From Acidobacteriales bacterium 59-55 (GTDB taxonomy: Bacteria > Acidobacteriota > Terriglobia > Terriglobales > Acidobacteriaceae), in contig MKSV01000009.1 of the NCBI GenBank assembly GCA_001897435.1, forward strand, positions 124,001 to 188,000: a DNA stretch of 64,000 nt, read 5' to 3'. The notes under the pieces were generated by a model. It searched no databases, was not told the DNA's origin, and saw only the letters and a list, made by a program, of their open reading frames with translations. Position 1 is the first letter of the stretch; the number at the start of each line of letters is the position of its first letter. This document shows positions 26,201 through 35,387 of this stretch, piece after piece. Position numbers and translations under genes: made by a program.

Positions 26201-28714
26201 GTCAGCTGCGAGGCAGCGCTGGAGCGCGCCGAGCTGAAATCAGCCATCGACGAAAACAGCACGGTAAGAACCTTGCTCGGCGATCTCTATGCCGGGGTGA
26301 ATACCAACTGCGCTCCTGCCGTCGAAGCGTTGGAGTTTGGACAATCAATTGATAGCCTGAATGTTTCAACGCAGATCAAAACTGTACTCAGAACGAACCC
26401 ACCGCTTGAAACCTGCGAATCAATCAAACGGGCCCTGGATGCCATTTGCGCGGGATTGAAGCAAACGCAATCGCTGTCCGATGAATTGGGGCGATTCGGT
26501 TCAATCGATGTCTCCGCATGGGTTGGGAAATCGTCCATCGATGACCTGCAAGTATTCACCGGAGCACTCACACTCGCACTCAAAAATGCCCTCGATGACA
26601 TCGATGCCCTCATACCGTGGACTCACTACCTTGCCCGAAGAACCGAGGCTCGCGATTGCGGTCTTACCGAGTTTATGGAACTGCTCGAACGCAAGCGCCT
26701 CAAGTCAACAGAACTGGCAGATGCTTACGCCTATTGCGTTTACAGTACGGCGATTCGTGAAGCCTTTCGCCATATTCCCCAGCTCGGGCGGTTCACCGGT
26801 CTGCAGCACAACCAGATCAGAGAAGAATTCAAGCGATTAGACAAGCAGATTATTGGGTTGCGTGGGAAAGCGATTGCTTATGAGTGTGGTCGTGCTACCG
26901 TCCCACTCAACGGAAGAAACGGCGCACGGGTTGATGACAAAACCGAAATGGTATTGCTGAATTATCTGATGCCGCAGCAACGACCGCGTATGACTGTTCG
27001 CAAAATGATGATGCGCGCTGGCAAATCGATCCAAGCCCTCAAGCCATGCTTCATGATGGGGCCTCAAGCAGTTGCTCAGTATTTGACACCGGGAGCAATA
27101 ACGTTCGATGTAGTCATTATGGACGAAGCCTCACAGCTCAAGCCCGAAGAAGCCATTGGCGCGGTTGCTCGTGGCGGTCAACTGGTCGTGGTTGGCGATC
27201 CCAAACAGCTCCCACCTACGTCATTTTTCTCACGCATGACACAAGCAGGCGACGATGAGGAACAATTCTCGACTACAGATGCCGAGAGTATTCTTGATGT
27301 GTGTTCATCGCACTTCAAGCCGACACGTTCTCTCCGCTGGCATTATCGCTCACAGCATCACTCGTTGATTGCTTTCTCTAACCATCACTTCTATCGCAAT
27401 CTCGTGATATTCCCTTCGCCGTATGGTCAAGGGGGAAAGTTGGGGGTGCGCGCAGTTTATCTGGCTGATGCAATCTACGAGAATCAGACTAACTTCCGTG
27501 AAGCGAAGCGTGTCGTTGATGCCGTAGTCGAACACATCGCAAACCGCCCCAGCGAATCTCTAGGTGTCGTTACACTCAATATCAAGCAGCGCGACCTGAT
27601 TGCAGAACTACTGGAAGAACGTCTTGCGTCGATACGAGGAGCCGACGAGTACAAGAAGCATTGGACTACTGAAGGACAACCACTGTTCGTCAAGAATCTT
27701 GAAAACGTTCAAGGTGACGAGCGTGATGCCATCATCATCTCAACCACGTTTGGAAAGCCCGTCGGATCAAGTGCGGTCAGGCAGAATTTCGGCCCCATCA
27801 GTCGTCAAGGCGGCTGGCGGCGCTTGAACGTATTGTTTACGCGTGCCAAGAAGTCCATTGCAATCTATACATCATTGCGCCCTGAAGACATTGTGTTAGA
27901 TGGGACAACCCCCGAGGGCACTAAAGTCCTGCGGCATTACCTCGAATACGCAAGGACCGGATCGCTGAGCGTGACTGAGGAATCAGGCCGCGAACCTGAC
28001 AGCGACTTTGAAATATCTGTGATGGAGTTGCTGCGGCTCAAAAACTACGCAGTTACGCCACAACTTGGGGTGGCAGGCTATCGCATCGATATTGCTGTGA
28101 AGCACCCAGACGCGCCTGGCTCGTACCTCGCGGCGATTGAATGCGATGGTGCTACCTATCACTCAGCACTTTCCGTGCGAGATAGAGACCGTATCCGCCA
28201 AGAAATTCTCGAATCGCTGGGATGGCGCGGGCGGATATGGCGTATTTGGTCGACCGATTGGTTCAGAACACCACGGCAAGAGTCTGAAAAGCTGGTGAGC
28301 TTCCTCGCAGACTTACGCGAGCGATGGACACCGGAGCACTTCGCTGGTGAAGCATGGATTGAGGAGGGCCAGCATAGCCAATCCACACCAAATGCGGTCG
28401 TGAATGATGCCGTCATTACGCAAACCGAAGAAGAGCGAAGCTCTGTCATTTCAGCATTGATTGATTCAGAAGACGATCCTGCCGTCGAGGTTGAGGATTT
28501 TGTGCGCTATGTTGACATCAAGAAGCCCGAAGATGTGTTATCCGTGCAAATCACAAACGGTATCGATGACTTTGCCAACGGCACTGTGCATAAGCTGAAG
28601 CCTCTCGCACAAGCATTGCTCGGTGCCGTTGTTGGTGATGAAGTGACACTGCACTTAGTAGGGGCGGTGCCGAGAGTTTTCAAAATAATTGCTATCGAAA
28701 AAATGAAGAAGTGA
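23291..28714 (+). CDS. Giant DUF4011 helicase with MTES_1575/Vsr-like endonuclease domain
   Basis: An 1807-residue protein. The N-terminus has the DUF4011 region (LLDLTGRNRLINFKHT). A superfamily 1 helicase follows: Walker A GPPGTGKSQTITNLIA near residue 350, Walker B IMDEASQLKPEEAIGA near 1277, a GDPKQLPPTSFF motif and late ARAKKSIAIYTS. The two helicase halves are separated by a roughly 850-residue insertion. Near 1595-1670 is a PD-(D/E)XK-type nuclease domain (GYRIDIAVKHPDAPG, AAIECDGATYHSALSVRDRD, then LGWRGRIWRIWSTDW). The architecture matches the DUF4011-helicase-Vsr proteins reported as the single-gene Hhe antiphage system. Possible partner: the nuclease-helicase just downstream. Confidence 0.88.
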   Translation: MAANVNLLPGIRESVASALAQMRVKLLDLTGRNRLINFKHTPGRSLQFVEGQPTDVYQRLVEANNNLTISILGLPEPSERDWIEQNGRLQRPDLKEWAKAQGIPTSFEMPVTGGARGGAHLRALMYPDDLAKHCRKIEREAASAIEETGANMLFLVLGFLEFPDQRDSDRSYQAPLISIPVSFRKWLVAGIQQFSLQFTGDDISENLSLREKLRNDYGLAVPELDEDQIDVEGYFNAIQSVIENKPGFSIKRRVSLCLLSFNNMLLVRDLDPAKWPQDGDANGLVDHPIVREVFQGSSDETRSGLSLSEDHPVEEGPGAEIPLVYDADSSQHSALVDAIALKKNLVIEGPPGTGKSQTITNLIAASLANGKKVLFVAEKLAALQVVQNRLEMAGLDAYVLELHSNKTSKKWVLEEISKRITHQTTMPSDLHRMQKQLELHRGDLKAYVDLINSAAHNSFGLTLHQVMWRAEKHRSTIASEEAFLSQIVVADATQISEFELNRRIDCLKHLSAQYEIVGGFDEQCTFWGFFPERLIPGDEVHLANTFRSSLEWLPAFNAGADALAGIVGGCVHNLSLDTGLAQIDVLSQVLDTVNRNLPLHLIPGFFADDATGTRAKQAILGFEKQVIAFHAAHSVVTMALGREPVITRGDLEELHALQHAAHGLGVELGALPSLRMLHQEHCEASSKLKTAITAIAAFAGTKNIPFLGTRQKLDQLSSLTTLIFEAPDLNFSLQTPGLTRGGAVPAMERLLALQTEWVELERELNAKLYLDALPPEGDIKQAILTLREGDAWYRFLQSRWRNAVRLHKSIHRSKKRMSGRERLAELEKLIALSGLKEQWQSDSAWAQYLGHAAPSSMPSLTEYVALAKWNQGVTLASEEFEVNVIDLVTFTGDQARALRREFSPLKAHLAAALSVLDSFNTTFPRLNEHAQAHSVQMVLDNVDRFIEALGAQLDWLKGVSHNHARYDEVAVSCEAALERAELKSAIDENSTVRTLLGDLYAGVNTNCAPAVEALEFGQSIDSLNVSTQIKTVLRTNPPLETCESIKRALDAICAGLKQTQSLSDELGRFGSIDVSAWVGKSSIDDLQVFTGALTLALKNALDDIDALIPWTHYLARRTEARDCGLTEFMELLERKRLKSTELADAYAYCVYSTAIREAFRHIPQLGRFTGLQHNQIREEFKRLDKQIIGLRGKAIAYECGRATVPLNGRNGARVDDKTEMVLLNYLMPQQRPRMTVRKMMMRAGKSIQALKPCFMMGPQAVAQYLTPGAITFDVVIMDEASQLKPEEAIGAVARGGQLVVVGDPKQLPPTSFFSRMTQAGDDEEQFSTTDAESILDVCSSHFKPTRSLRWHYRSQHHSLIAFSNHHFYRNLVIFPSPYGQGGKLGVRAVYLADAIYENQTNFREAKRVVDAVVEHIANRPSESLGVVTLNIKQRDLIAELLEERLASIRGADEYKKHWTTEGQPLFVKNLENVQGDERDAIIISTTFGKPVGSSAVRQNFGPISRQGGWRRLNVLFTRAKKSIAIYTSLRPEDIVLDGTTPEGTKVLRHYLEYARTGSLSVTEESGREPDSDFEISVMELLRLKNYAVTPQLGVAGYRIDIAVKHPDAPGSYLAAIECDGATYHSALSVRDRDRIRQEILESLGWRGRIWRIWSTDWFRTPRQESEKLVSFLADLRERWTPEHFAGEAWIEEGQHSQSTPNAVVNDAVITQTEEERSSVISALIDSEDDPAVEVEDFVRYVDIKKPEDVLSVQITNGIDDFANGTVHKLKPLAQALLGAVVGDEVTLHLVGAVPRVFKIIAIEKMKK

Positions 28715-28901
28715 TTGCGGACGTATCGACAGTTGCCCAACCCGACGAAGAAATCTAGGCGCTATCGGTTGAACGATATCTATGAGGACATGCTGAAAGG
28801 GAAAGCAGTTAATCTGGATAGAACAATTGACACTTGATGATTGTTGCGTTCAAGTAGAATTTACCGCAGTAAAATTGAGAATCGCATCGCGCTGCAATCT
28901 T

Positions 28902-31900
28902 ATGAAAAAGGTTGGCAACTCCTTCGAGCTGTACGCGACCGACTTGGTCGGATACCTGTATTGCCGCCACCTCATGGTGTTGGATCGCGCGGTCGCCGAA
29001 GGTGTTTTAGCGAAGCCGAAGGTCTGGGATCCTCTCTTGCAAATCCTTTCGCAACGGGGCTCGGCGCATGAACGAGACTATGTCGAGCACTTAACAGCGG
29101 CAGGGCTGGATATGGTCCGCATCGACGGCATCGACGTTACCGTTGATGCCGTCGGCGAGACACTTGATGCTATGCGCCGCGGTACTGCTGTAATCATCCA
29201 AGCGGCTTTGTCGCACCAAGGCTGGAGCGGGCGCGCCGATATTCTGCGTCGAGTTGAGGTACGGAGTTCTCTGGGTGATTGGTCCTATGAGGCGATAGAT
29301 ACAAAATTAGCCCGCGAGACGAAAGCGGGGACTATTCTCCAGCTCTGTCTCTATTCTGAACTGCTCGGTCAATTTCAAGGTCTTCCACCGGAATATATGC
29401 ATGTCGTTGCACCTTGGACGGCGTTTCAGCCACAGCAATATCGGTTCGCTGACTACGCTGCATACTTTCGCAAGGTCAAGCGCGCTCTGGCCATGACCAT
29501 GACCGAACAGGCACCAGATGATACCTATCCTGATCCAATCGAACATTGCGATATCTGTCGATGGAGAGAGGCCTGCGACATGCGCCGGCGCGACGACGAT
29601 CATCTTAGCCTTGTGGCGGGGATGTCGAAGCTCCAGATCAATGAGCTGAAGGCGCGCGGCATAGGGACAGTTAAAAGCGTGGCAGATATGCCATTGCCCC
29701 TCGACTGGAAACCCACTCGCGGGTCGATCGATTCCTACACACGTGTCCGCGAGCAGGCACGGATCGTGGTTGAGGCCCGCGAGGCAGGCGTTGGCAGATT
29801 TGAGCTGCTGCCAGTAGAAGCAGGTTTCGGGTTTACTCGCCTTCCCATGCCATCAGGGGGAGACATATTCTTCGACCTTGAAGGCGATCCCTTTGTCGGT
29901 GAGCACGGCCTCGAATATCTGTTCGGCTATCTGTTCAAGGATGCACAGGTTGCGCTTGTCTACGAGGGGGACTGGGCTTTCACGCGCTCCGAGGAGAAGC
30001 AGGCATTTGAGAAGTTCGTGGATTTCGTCATGGCGCGTTGGGTGCAATTTCCAGACCTGCACATCTATCATTACGCGCCCTATGAACCAGCGGCTTTGAA
30101 GCGCATAATGGGCCGCTATGCGACACGTGAGGAAGAAATAGACCAGATGTTGCGTGCTGGGCTATTTGTTGATCTCTATCAGATCGTGCGACGGAGTCTC
30201 CGCGCAAGTGTCGAGAGCTATTCGATCAAACAGCTAGAGCCGTTTTACGAATTTGAGCGCGAGAAGCCCCTTGCCGATGCAAACGTGGCGCTTGTCAATC
30301 TCCAGGCTAGCCTAGAACTCGGCGATACTCCGTCGATTTCGGACGACATCAAAACCGCGGTGAAGGCATACAACGAAGATGATTGTCGCTCCACATCGGG
30401 CTTGCGGGATTGGCTTGAAACACTGCGTTCCAGGCAGATCGCCAATGGAAATGACGTACCACGCCCAGTACCCGGCGATGGTGCGCCTAATGAGAAGGTC
30501 ACAGACTGGCTAGTCAAGATTAGCGCGCTGATCGAAAGGCTAACAGCCGATATCCCGGCTGACCCAGAAGAGCGGAACCAAGATCAGCAAGCCCGTTGGG
30601 TATTGGCTAATATCCTCGACTGGCACCGTAGGGAAGAAAAGGCAGTGTGGTGGGAATATTTTCGCTTGGCTGATCTATCAGTGGAGGACTTGCTGGAGGA
30701 GCGCGCTGGACTCTCAGGTCTCATCTTTATGAGCGTGGCTGGAGGCACCGCAAAGGCGCCGATACATCGCTACCAGTTTCCCCCGCAGGAGACCGACCTG
30801 CGCGGAGGCGAAGACCTCCGGAATCTCGGCGGCGGCAAGCTTGGGAATGTAGAGGCAATCTCCTTCGACGACAAGACCGTTGATATCAAGAAACGACAGG
30901 ATACCGCTGGCCTGCATCCTCAGGCCGTGTTCGCGCATACCTATGTGGGTGCTCAGGTGATGGCTGATGCGTTAGTGCGAATAGGGGAATACGTCGCCGA
31001 CAATGGTCTTCGTGGCGAAGGGCCTTATCAGGCGGCCCGCGATCTATTACTCAGGGAGAGCCCACGCATAGGCGGACAATCCCTCCATCGCGAACAGGAA
31101 ACAACTGTCGAGGCCGCTGTCCGGCTGTGCGAGCATCTAGTCGGCGGCATCCTTCCGATTCAGGGGCCGCCCGGGGCCGGTAAGACCTTCACCGGCGCAC
31201 GAATGATTTGCGAGTTGGCGCGTCGCGGAAAGAAAGTCGGCATAACGGCCAATAGCCACAAGGTAATTCGCCACCTGATTGACTCGACGATCAAAGCGGC
31301 CGATGAGCTGGGGATCGGGCTGCAATGCTGTCAGAAGGCCGACGAAATCGGAGCTCCACAGCACCGACTTTCCTTCGCCAAGAGAAGTGAAGATTTGATC
31401 GCCGCACTGGGGAACGGCACGGCTATTGGTGGTGGAACAGCTTGGCTTTGGTCCCGGCCGGATGCTTTCGAGGCTCTTGATGTGCTCTTCGTGGATGAAG
31501 CTGCGCAAATGTCGCTCGCCAATGTGCTCGCAATTTCGCAAGCGGCGAAAACGGTTGTGCTGATTGGTGACCCTCAACAGCTTGACCAACCGATGCAAGG
31601 TAGTCACCCAGAGGGAACCGACGTGTCGGCACTCGACCACATTCTGGATGGAGGGCATACCATCCCTCCGGACAAAGGTCTATTCCTCGAAGAGACCTGG
31701 CGGCTGCACCCCACCATCTGCGCCTACACATCCGAGCTTTTCTATGATGGAAAGCTCCGCTCAAGAGATGGGCTCGAACAACAGTTCATAAAGGGACCAG
31801 GGCCAATAAACGGGGCAGGCCTCTATTTCCTGCCTGTCACACACAGCGGGAATCAGAATTGCTCGCCCGAAGAGGCGCAAGCGATTGGCGATCTGGTAAA

Positions 31901-32312
31901 GGCGATTCTCGCCGGCAACACCACTTGGGTTGATCGCGAAGGGTTAGAGAAGCCGATCACGCTTGAAGATATCTTGATCATCACGCCCTACAATGCGCAG
32001 GTCTTCGAGATACAACAATGCCTTCGGGGTGCGCGAGTTGGCACAGTGGACAAATTCCAGGGTCAGGAAGCGCCGGTGGCTATCTATTCGACCGCAACAT
32101 CGAGCCATGCGGATGCGCCGCGTGGGATGGAATTTCTTTACAGCCTCAACCGGCTCAATGTCGCTACATCCCGCGCTAAATGCGTATCAATTCTGGTGGG
32201 TTCGCCACAAATCTTTGAAGCGGAGTGCCGCACACCGCGCCAGATTCAACTGGCAAACGCCTTTTGCCGGTATATAGAGATGGCGCACTTGCTCGCGCCG
32301 ATCAGCCCGTAG
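28902..32312 (+). CDS. TM0106-family RecB-like nuclease fused to a superfamily 1 helicase
   Basis: The start at 28902 (MKKVGNSFELYATDLVGYLY) is chosen by the usual beginning of this family; an upstream in-frame start at 28827 is possible. About 1136 residues. The N-terminal RecB/Cas4-like part has a cysteine in LYCRHL and a late CDICRWREACDMRRR cluster near 215-225, typical of iron-sulfur nucleases. An RNase H/DnaQ-like part (FFDLEGDPFVGEHGLEYLFG) lies near 325. The helicase has Walker A QGPPGAGKTFTGARMI near 751 and Walker B FVDEAAQMS near 864. It is 187 bp downstream of the DUF4011 helicase on the same strand. Confidence 0.88.
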   Translation: MKKVGNSFELYATDLVGYLYCRHLMVLDRAVAEGVLAKPKVWDPLLQILSQRGSAHERDYVEHLTAAGLDMVRIDGIDVTVDAVGETLDAMRRGTAVIIQAALSHQGWSGRADILRRVEVRSSLGDWSYEAIDTKLARETKAGTILQLCLYSELLGQFQGLPPEYMHVVAPWTAFQPQQYRFADYAAYFRKVKRALAMTMTEQAPDDTYPDPIEHCDICRWREACDMRRRDDDHLSLVAGMSKLQINELKARGIGTVKSVADMPLPLDWKPTRGSIDSYTRVREQARIVVEAREAGVGRFELLPVEAGFGFTRLPMPSGGDIFFDLEGDPFVGEHGLEYLFGYLFKDAQVALVYEGDWAFTRSEEKQAFEKFVDFVMARWVQFPDLHIYHYAPYEPAALKRIMGRYATREEEIDQMLRAGLFVDLYQIVRRSLRASVESYSIKQLEPFYEFEREKPLADANVALVNLQASLELGDTPSISDDIKTAVKAYNEDDCRSTSGLRDWLETLRSRQIANGNDVPRPVPGDGAPNEKVTDWLVKISALIERLTADIPADPEERNQDQQARWVLANILDWHRREEKAVWWEYFRLADLSVEDLLEERAGLSGLIFMSVAGGTAKAPIHRYQFPPQETDLRGGEDLRNLGGGKLGNVEAISFDDKTVDIKKRQDTAGLHPQAVFAHTYVGAQVMADALVRIGEYVADNGLRGEGPYQAARDLLLRESPRIGGQSLHREQETTVEAAVRLCEHLVGGILPIQGPPGAGKTFTGARMICELARRGKKVGITANSHKVIRHLIDSTIKAADELGIGLQCCQKADEIGAPQHRLSFAKRSEDLIAALGNGTAIGGGTAWLWSRPDAFEALDVLFVDEAAQMSLANVLAISQAAKTVVLIGDPQQLDQPMQGSHPEGTDVSALDHILDGGHTIPPDKGLFLEETWRLHPTICAYTSELFYDGKLRSRDGLEQQFIKGPGPINGAGLYFLPVTHSGNQNCSPEEAQAIGDLVKAILAGNTTWVDREGLEKPITLEDILIITPYNAQVFEIQQCLRGARVGTVDKFQGQEAPVAIYSTATSSHADAPRGMEFLYSLNRLNVATSRAKCVSILVGSPQIFEAECRTPRQIQLANAFCRYIEMAHLLAPISP

Positions 32313-32738
32313 ACGGGTCGATTGTGCGACAGAGCATCGATTCCTCCGCCCCTCTTCCCGCCCTGACCGTCGCTCCACCCACCCGACGGGCTGCTGCGCG
32401 CCTGGGGCGCCCAGTGTGCTGGTGCCGTAGTGTTCGCCATTGTAGATGCCATGACCGCCGGTGGCATAAAACTCGCGCTGCTGCGCAGCGGATGCAAGCT
32501 GACACGTCATCCCCAACGGGGAACTGCTGGGCTACCGGAAGTTTACGGCGGTCTACGCGCTTGTTTTCTGCAACTTGCGTTTCCGTGTTCCCCGGCGTAA
32601 ACGCCGCGTTTACGGGAATGCAGCCAATGTGTTCACCGATGTGAACACATTGATACGTTGGCCTTTAGAAGAAACCGCCTGGAACCAGGGTTGCATCGAA
32701 TACCAGAGGAACGTAAGTCCATGCCGGGGTAATTTGCC
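32313..32738. other. Non-coding region before the mobilization genes
   Basis: No convincing gene is seen. The first part has the CCACCCGACGGGC motif also found after parB. The last part has two strong inverted repeats described as the candidate oriT. Confidence 0.6.
32590..32738 (+). other. Candidate origin of transfer (oriT) with two palindromes
   Basis: CGTAAACGC-c-GCGTTTACG lies at 32596-32614 and AATGTGTTCAC-cgat-GTGAACACATT at 32626-32651. The order after it (small accessory protein, coupling protein, MobF relaxase) matches oriT-trwA-trwB-trwC of plasmid R388. The nick site cannot be placed from the sequence alone. The palindromes could instead be operators for the accessory protein. 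Confidence 0.5.
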
Positions 32739-33161
32739 GTGTCCACCCCTGATTCGAAAACGCCTTCGCTGATTCCTCCAGCGGCTCCCGCCGCTCGGTC
32801 GTCTGAGACTTTTCGTGCTCGATCCGTTGCCACCCGCCTCACCGAGGCCGAGTTTGCCGAGGTAGACGCGGCCGCCGGTAGCGCGGGAAAGAAGACCGCC
32901 GAGTGGCTGCGCGAAGCGGCACTCGCCCAGGCTCGGTCCGCTCCGGACGAGAGGACCGACCCAATTCTGCTGGCCGAACTGATGGCAATGCGTACCCTTT
33001 TGCTGAACCTCTTTTCGGCGGCTTCCAAGGGGCCGTTGACCGATGAATCGCTCCGCAAGATGCTGGCCTACGCCGACTCCATTAAGCAGCAGAAGGCCGA
33101 TGAGTTTCTGGCGAAACTCAGAGCCGGAAACGGAGCCAAACCTCCCAGGGATACGCCATGA
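32739..33161 (+). CDS. Small mobilization accessory protein (ribbon-helix-helix/MobC-like)
   Basis: A 140-residue protein with a GTG start at 32739. A disordered Pro/Ala/Ser N-terminus is followed by RSVATRLTEAEFAEVDAAA and KKTAEWLREAALAQ, the pattern of ribbon-helix-helix DNA-binding proteins that assemble the relaxosome. Its stop overlaps the coupling-protein start (ATGA), so they are translationally coupled. Position and size match TrwA/MobC. It probably binds the palindromes upstream. Confidence 0.7.
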   Translation: MSTPDSKTPSLIPPAAPAARSSETFRARSVATRLTEAEFAEVDAAAGSAGKKTAEWLREAALAQARSAPDERTDPILLAELMAMRTLLLNLFSAASKGPLTDESLRKMLAYADSIKQQKADEFLAKLRAGNGAKPPRDTP

Positions 33162-35170
33162 AGCCCATGGGCTTTCCCAGTCGGTTTCGCTGGTGGATTG
33201 TGGCCGTTCTGGCAGTCCTCTTGGGCTTGCCTGTGCTGCCTATTGCGGCGTGGTTCGCATGGGATATGCCGCCACTCCACAAGTGGTATTTGATGGCGTA
33301 TCTGGACAGCACAGAGAGAGCCAAAGAACCGGGTGCAACCACCGATGTCCGATGGTTATTCAAGACGGCTCCGGGTCGGCAACATATCCTCGTCACCGAC
33401 CGGGATGTGGTTTCCTCCAGCGATCGTAAGCAGCTAGTTCAACTTTCCCAAAGCGCTATCAACGACGGCTGGCGCGGCGTCGAGATGAGTCCTCCCCAAA
33501 AGGTCAATTCGATTGAGCTGAAGGAGTTCCTGCAGGATGACTTCTACAACGGTAATGGCTTTTGGCAGGTGATGGAGGAGCCCGCCGCTGAAGCATTTGG
33601 ATTTCTGTTGATTGCGATTGTGCCGGCGCTCGCCCTCAAAGGAAAGTTTGCCAGTAGAGCGAAGCGGGAACAGCGCCATGGACGCCGCACGAAAGGGCCT
33701 GAGCTGCTTTCCCTTCTTCGCTGGAATCGCCGCACAAAGGCCGACGGTATTCAGTTCCAATTGCGGAGCGAGAATACGTGGCTAAATCATCTCGGCAAAT
33801 TCTTGCCCGGATGGGCGAATCCCAGCTTTCGTATCCGCCGCGATCTCGAAGCGAGTCACATACTTTTGATGGGCGATACCGGCAGCGGCAAGTCCTCCGT
33901 GATCCGGCAGATTCTTCGCCAGATTGTCCAGCGGGGAGAGACGGCCATCGTCTATGACCCGGCGATGGAGTTCACGCCGGAGTTCTACTCACCGGAGCGC
34001 GGCGATCTCATCCTTAATCCACTCGATACACGGTGTCCCTATTGGGGCCTTGGCGACGAGATTACCCGCGATGAAACTGCGATGACCATTGCCGCCGCGT
34101 TCCTGCCAGAGAAGGAGTATGAAAAGGAGTTCTTTATAGATGGCCCACGCCGGATACTGGCCCATCTACTTAAGAGGAAGCCGCAGCCCAGAGACATCCT
34201 CAGGCTGATGTCGAATCCGTCGCAGATAGAGGCATCGGTACAGGGAACACCGCTTGCCGCTTTGCTTGATCCTGCTGCACCGGCCCAGCGCTCCGGTGTC
34301 CTGGCAAGTCTGAATATGGTTGCCGACAGTTTGGAGTTGCTGCCGGAGTGGGAGCATACGAGGCCGACGTTCGCAACGAGGGAGTGGTACGACGAACGGA
34401 AGCGCTGGGTCTTTTTGACTTCGCAATCTTCCTATCGCGAGAAGATTCTGCCGCTCCATTCGGTCTGGCTTGACCTCTTCATTCTGCGAATGATGGGTTA
34501 CTGCGACGACCCGCATGTAAAGCCTGTCTGGTTTGTCCTCGATGAGCTTGCCAGTCTCAACAAATTGCCCCAGCTTCACACCGCTGTTACTGAGAATAGG
34601 AAGCACGGAAACCCTGTTGTCATGGGCTTCCAAGGCCGCAGTCAATTGGAGAAGCGATACGGCCAGGATGCCGAGACCATGCTCTCCCAGCCAGCGACCA
34701 AAATCTTTTTCAAGACCTCTGAGCCGCGGGCGGCGAAATGGATCTCGGAAGCCATCGGTGAGATCGAAGTAGAGAGACTTAAAGAGTCGCGCAGTATGGG
34801 ACTGCTTCGCAGCAAAAAGTCGTTCACAATGGAGATTGCCACCAAGCCTCTTGTCATGCCGTCCGAGATCGCTGGTCTTGAGCCATTGCACGGCTATATC
34901 AAACAGGGAAATCTGGTGGTGCCTGCCCAGTTCCCATATTTGAAATCTAAGGTGAAGCAACTGGGATTCATCGAGCGGACAATCCCGCTCCCTACCCCTA
35001 GAATCGTCCCGCAATCTGTCCCCCTCGCCATTCCCACAACCCCAGCTGCGGATCAGCTTGAAGTGCCCAAAAAGCCGGTAAAGAATCAGGCCGCTTTCGC
35101 GCCTTTCTCCAAACAGCGTGCAGTGAATGAAAAGATTTCAGAGTGGGATGAATCGGAGTGGATCGAATAG
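33158..35170 (+). CDS. VirD4/TraG-family type IV coupling protein
   Basis: A 670-residue protein. Two N-terminal membrane helices (WWIVAVLAVLLGLPVLPIAA and EAFGFLLIAIVPALAL) anchor a cytoplasmic DNA-pump ATPase. Walker A is LMGDTGSGKSSVIRQILRQI near residue 240 and Walker B is WFVLDELASLNKLPQL near 457. TrwB/TraD-type features surround these (RKHGNPVVMGFQGRSQLEKR). It would carry the relaxase-DNA complex to a conjugation pore. No pore genes lie in the window, so the element would depend on a helper. Confidence 0.92.
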   Translation: MKPMGFPSRFRWWIVAVLAVLLGLPVLPIAAWFAWDMPPLHKWYLMAYLDSTERAKEPGATTDVRWLFKTAPGRQHILVTDRDVVSSSDRKQLVQLSQSAINDGWRGVEMSPPQKVNSIELKEFLQDDFYNGNGFWQVMEEPAAEAFGFLLIAIVPALALKGKFASRAKREQRHGRRTKGPELLSLLRWNRRTKADGIQFQLRSENTWLNHLGKFLPGWANPSFRIRRDLEASHILLMGDTGSGKSSVIRQILRQIVQRGETAIVYDPAMEFTPEFYSPERGDLILNPLDTRCPYWGLGDEITRDETAMTIAAAFLPEKEYEKEFFIDGPRRILAHLLKRKPQPRDILRLMSNPSQIEASVQGTPLAALLDPAAPAQRSGVLASLNMVADSLELLPEWEHTRPTFATREWYDERKRWVFLTSQSSYREKILPLHSVWLDLFILRMMGYCDDPHVKPVWFVLDELASLNKLPQLHTAVTENRKHGNPVVMGFQGRSQLEKRYGQDAETMLSQPATKIFFKTSEPRAAKWISEAIGEIEVERLKESRSMGLLRSKKSFTMEIATKPLVMPSEIAGLEPLHGYIKQGNLVVPAQFPYLKSKVKQLGFIERTIPLPTPRIVPQSVPLAIPTTPAADQLEVPKKPVKNQAAFAPFSKQRAVNEKISEWDESEWIE

Positions 35171-35387
35171 CAAAGCAGAGCTTCGTCATCGCTACTTTTT
35201 GCTTAGCTTCCCATAAAGCCGGCTTGCGGGTACTGATCCGATCGTCGACAAGTGAATCGGCGTTTCTACTCTACCAATTCTCCGAACTGAAACTACGCTA
35301 GGATATGGGCCCCCGAACGACTATCATGACAGCGAAGCCTCAATCACCAACGAGCCATACGAAAGCGGTATCCCGGAGAACCGATCA

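Noticed and set aside
23291..32312. The two helicases as a RecBCD/AddAB housekeeping pair
   Set aside because: Domain orders differ (DUF4011/MTES_1575 and TM0106 types), and they lie within the mobile element.
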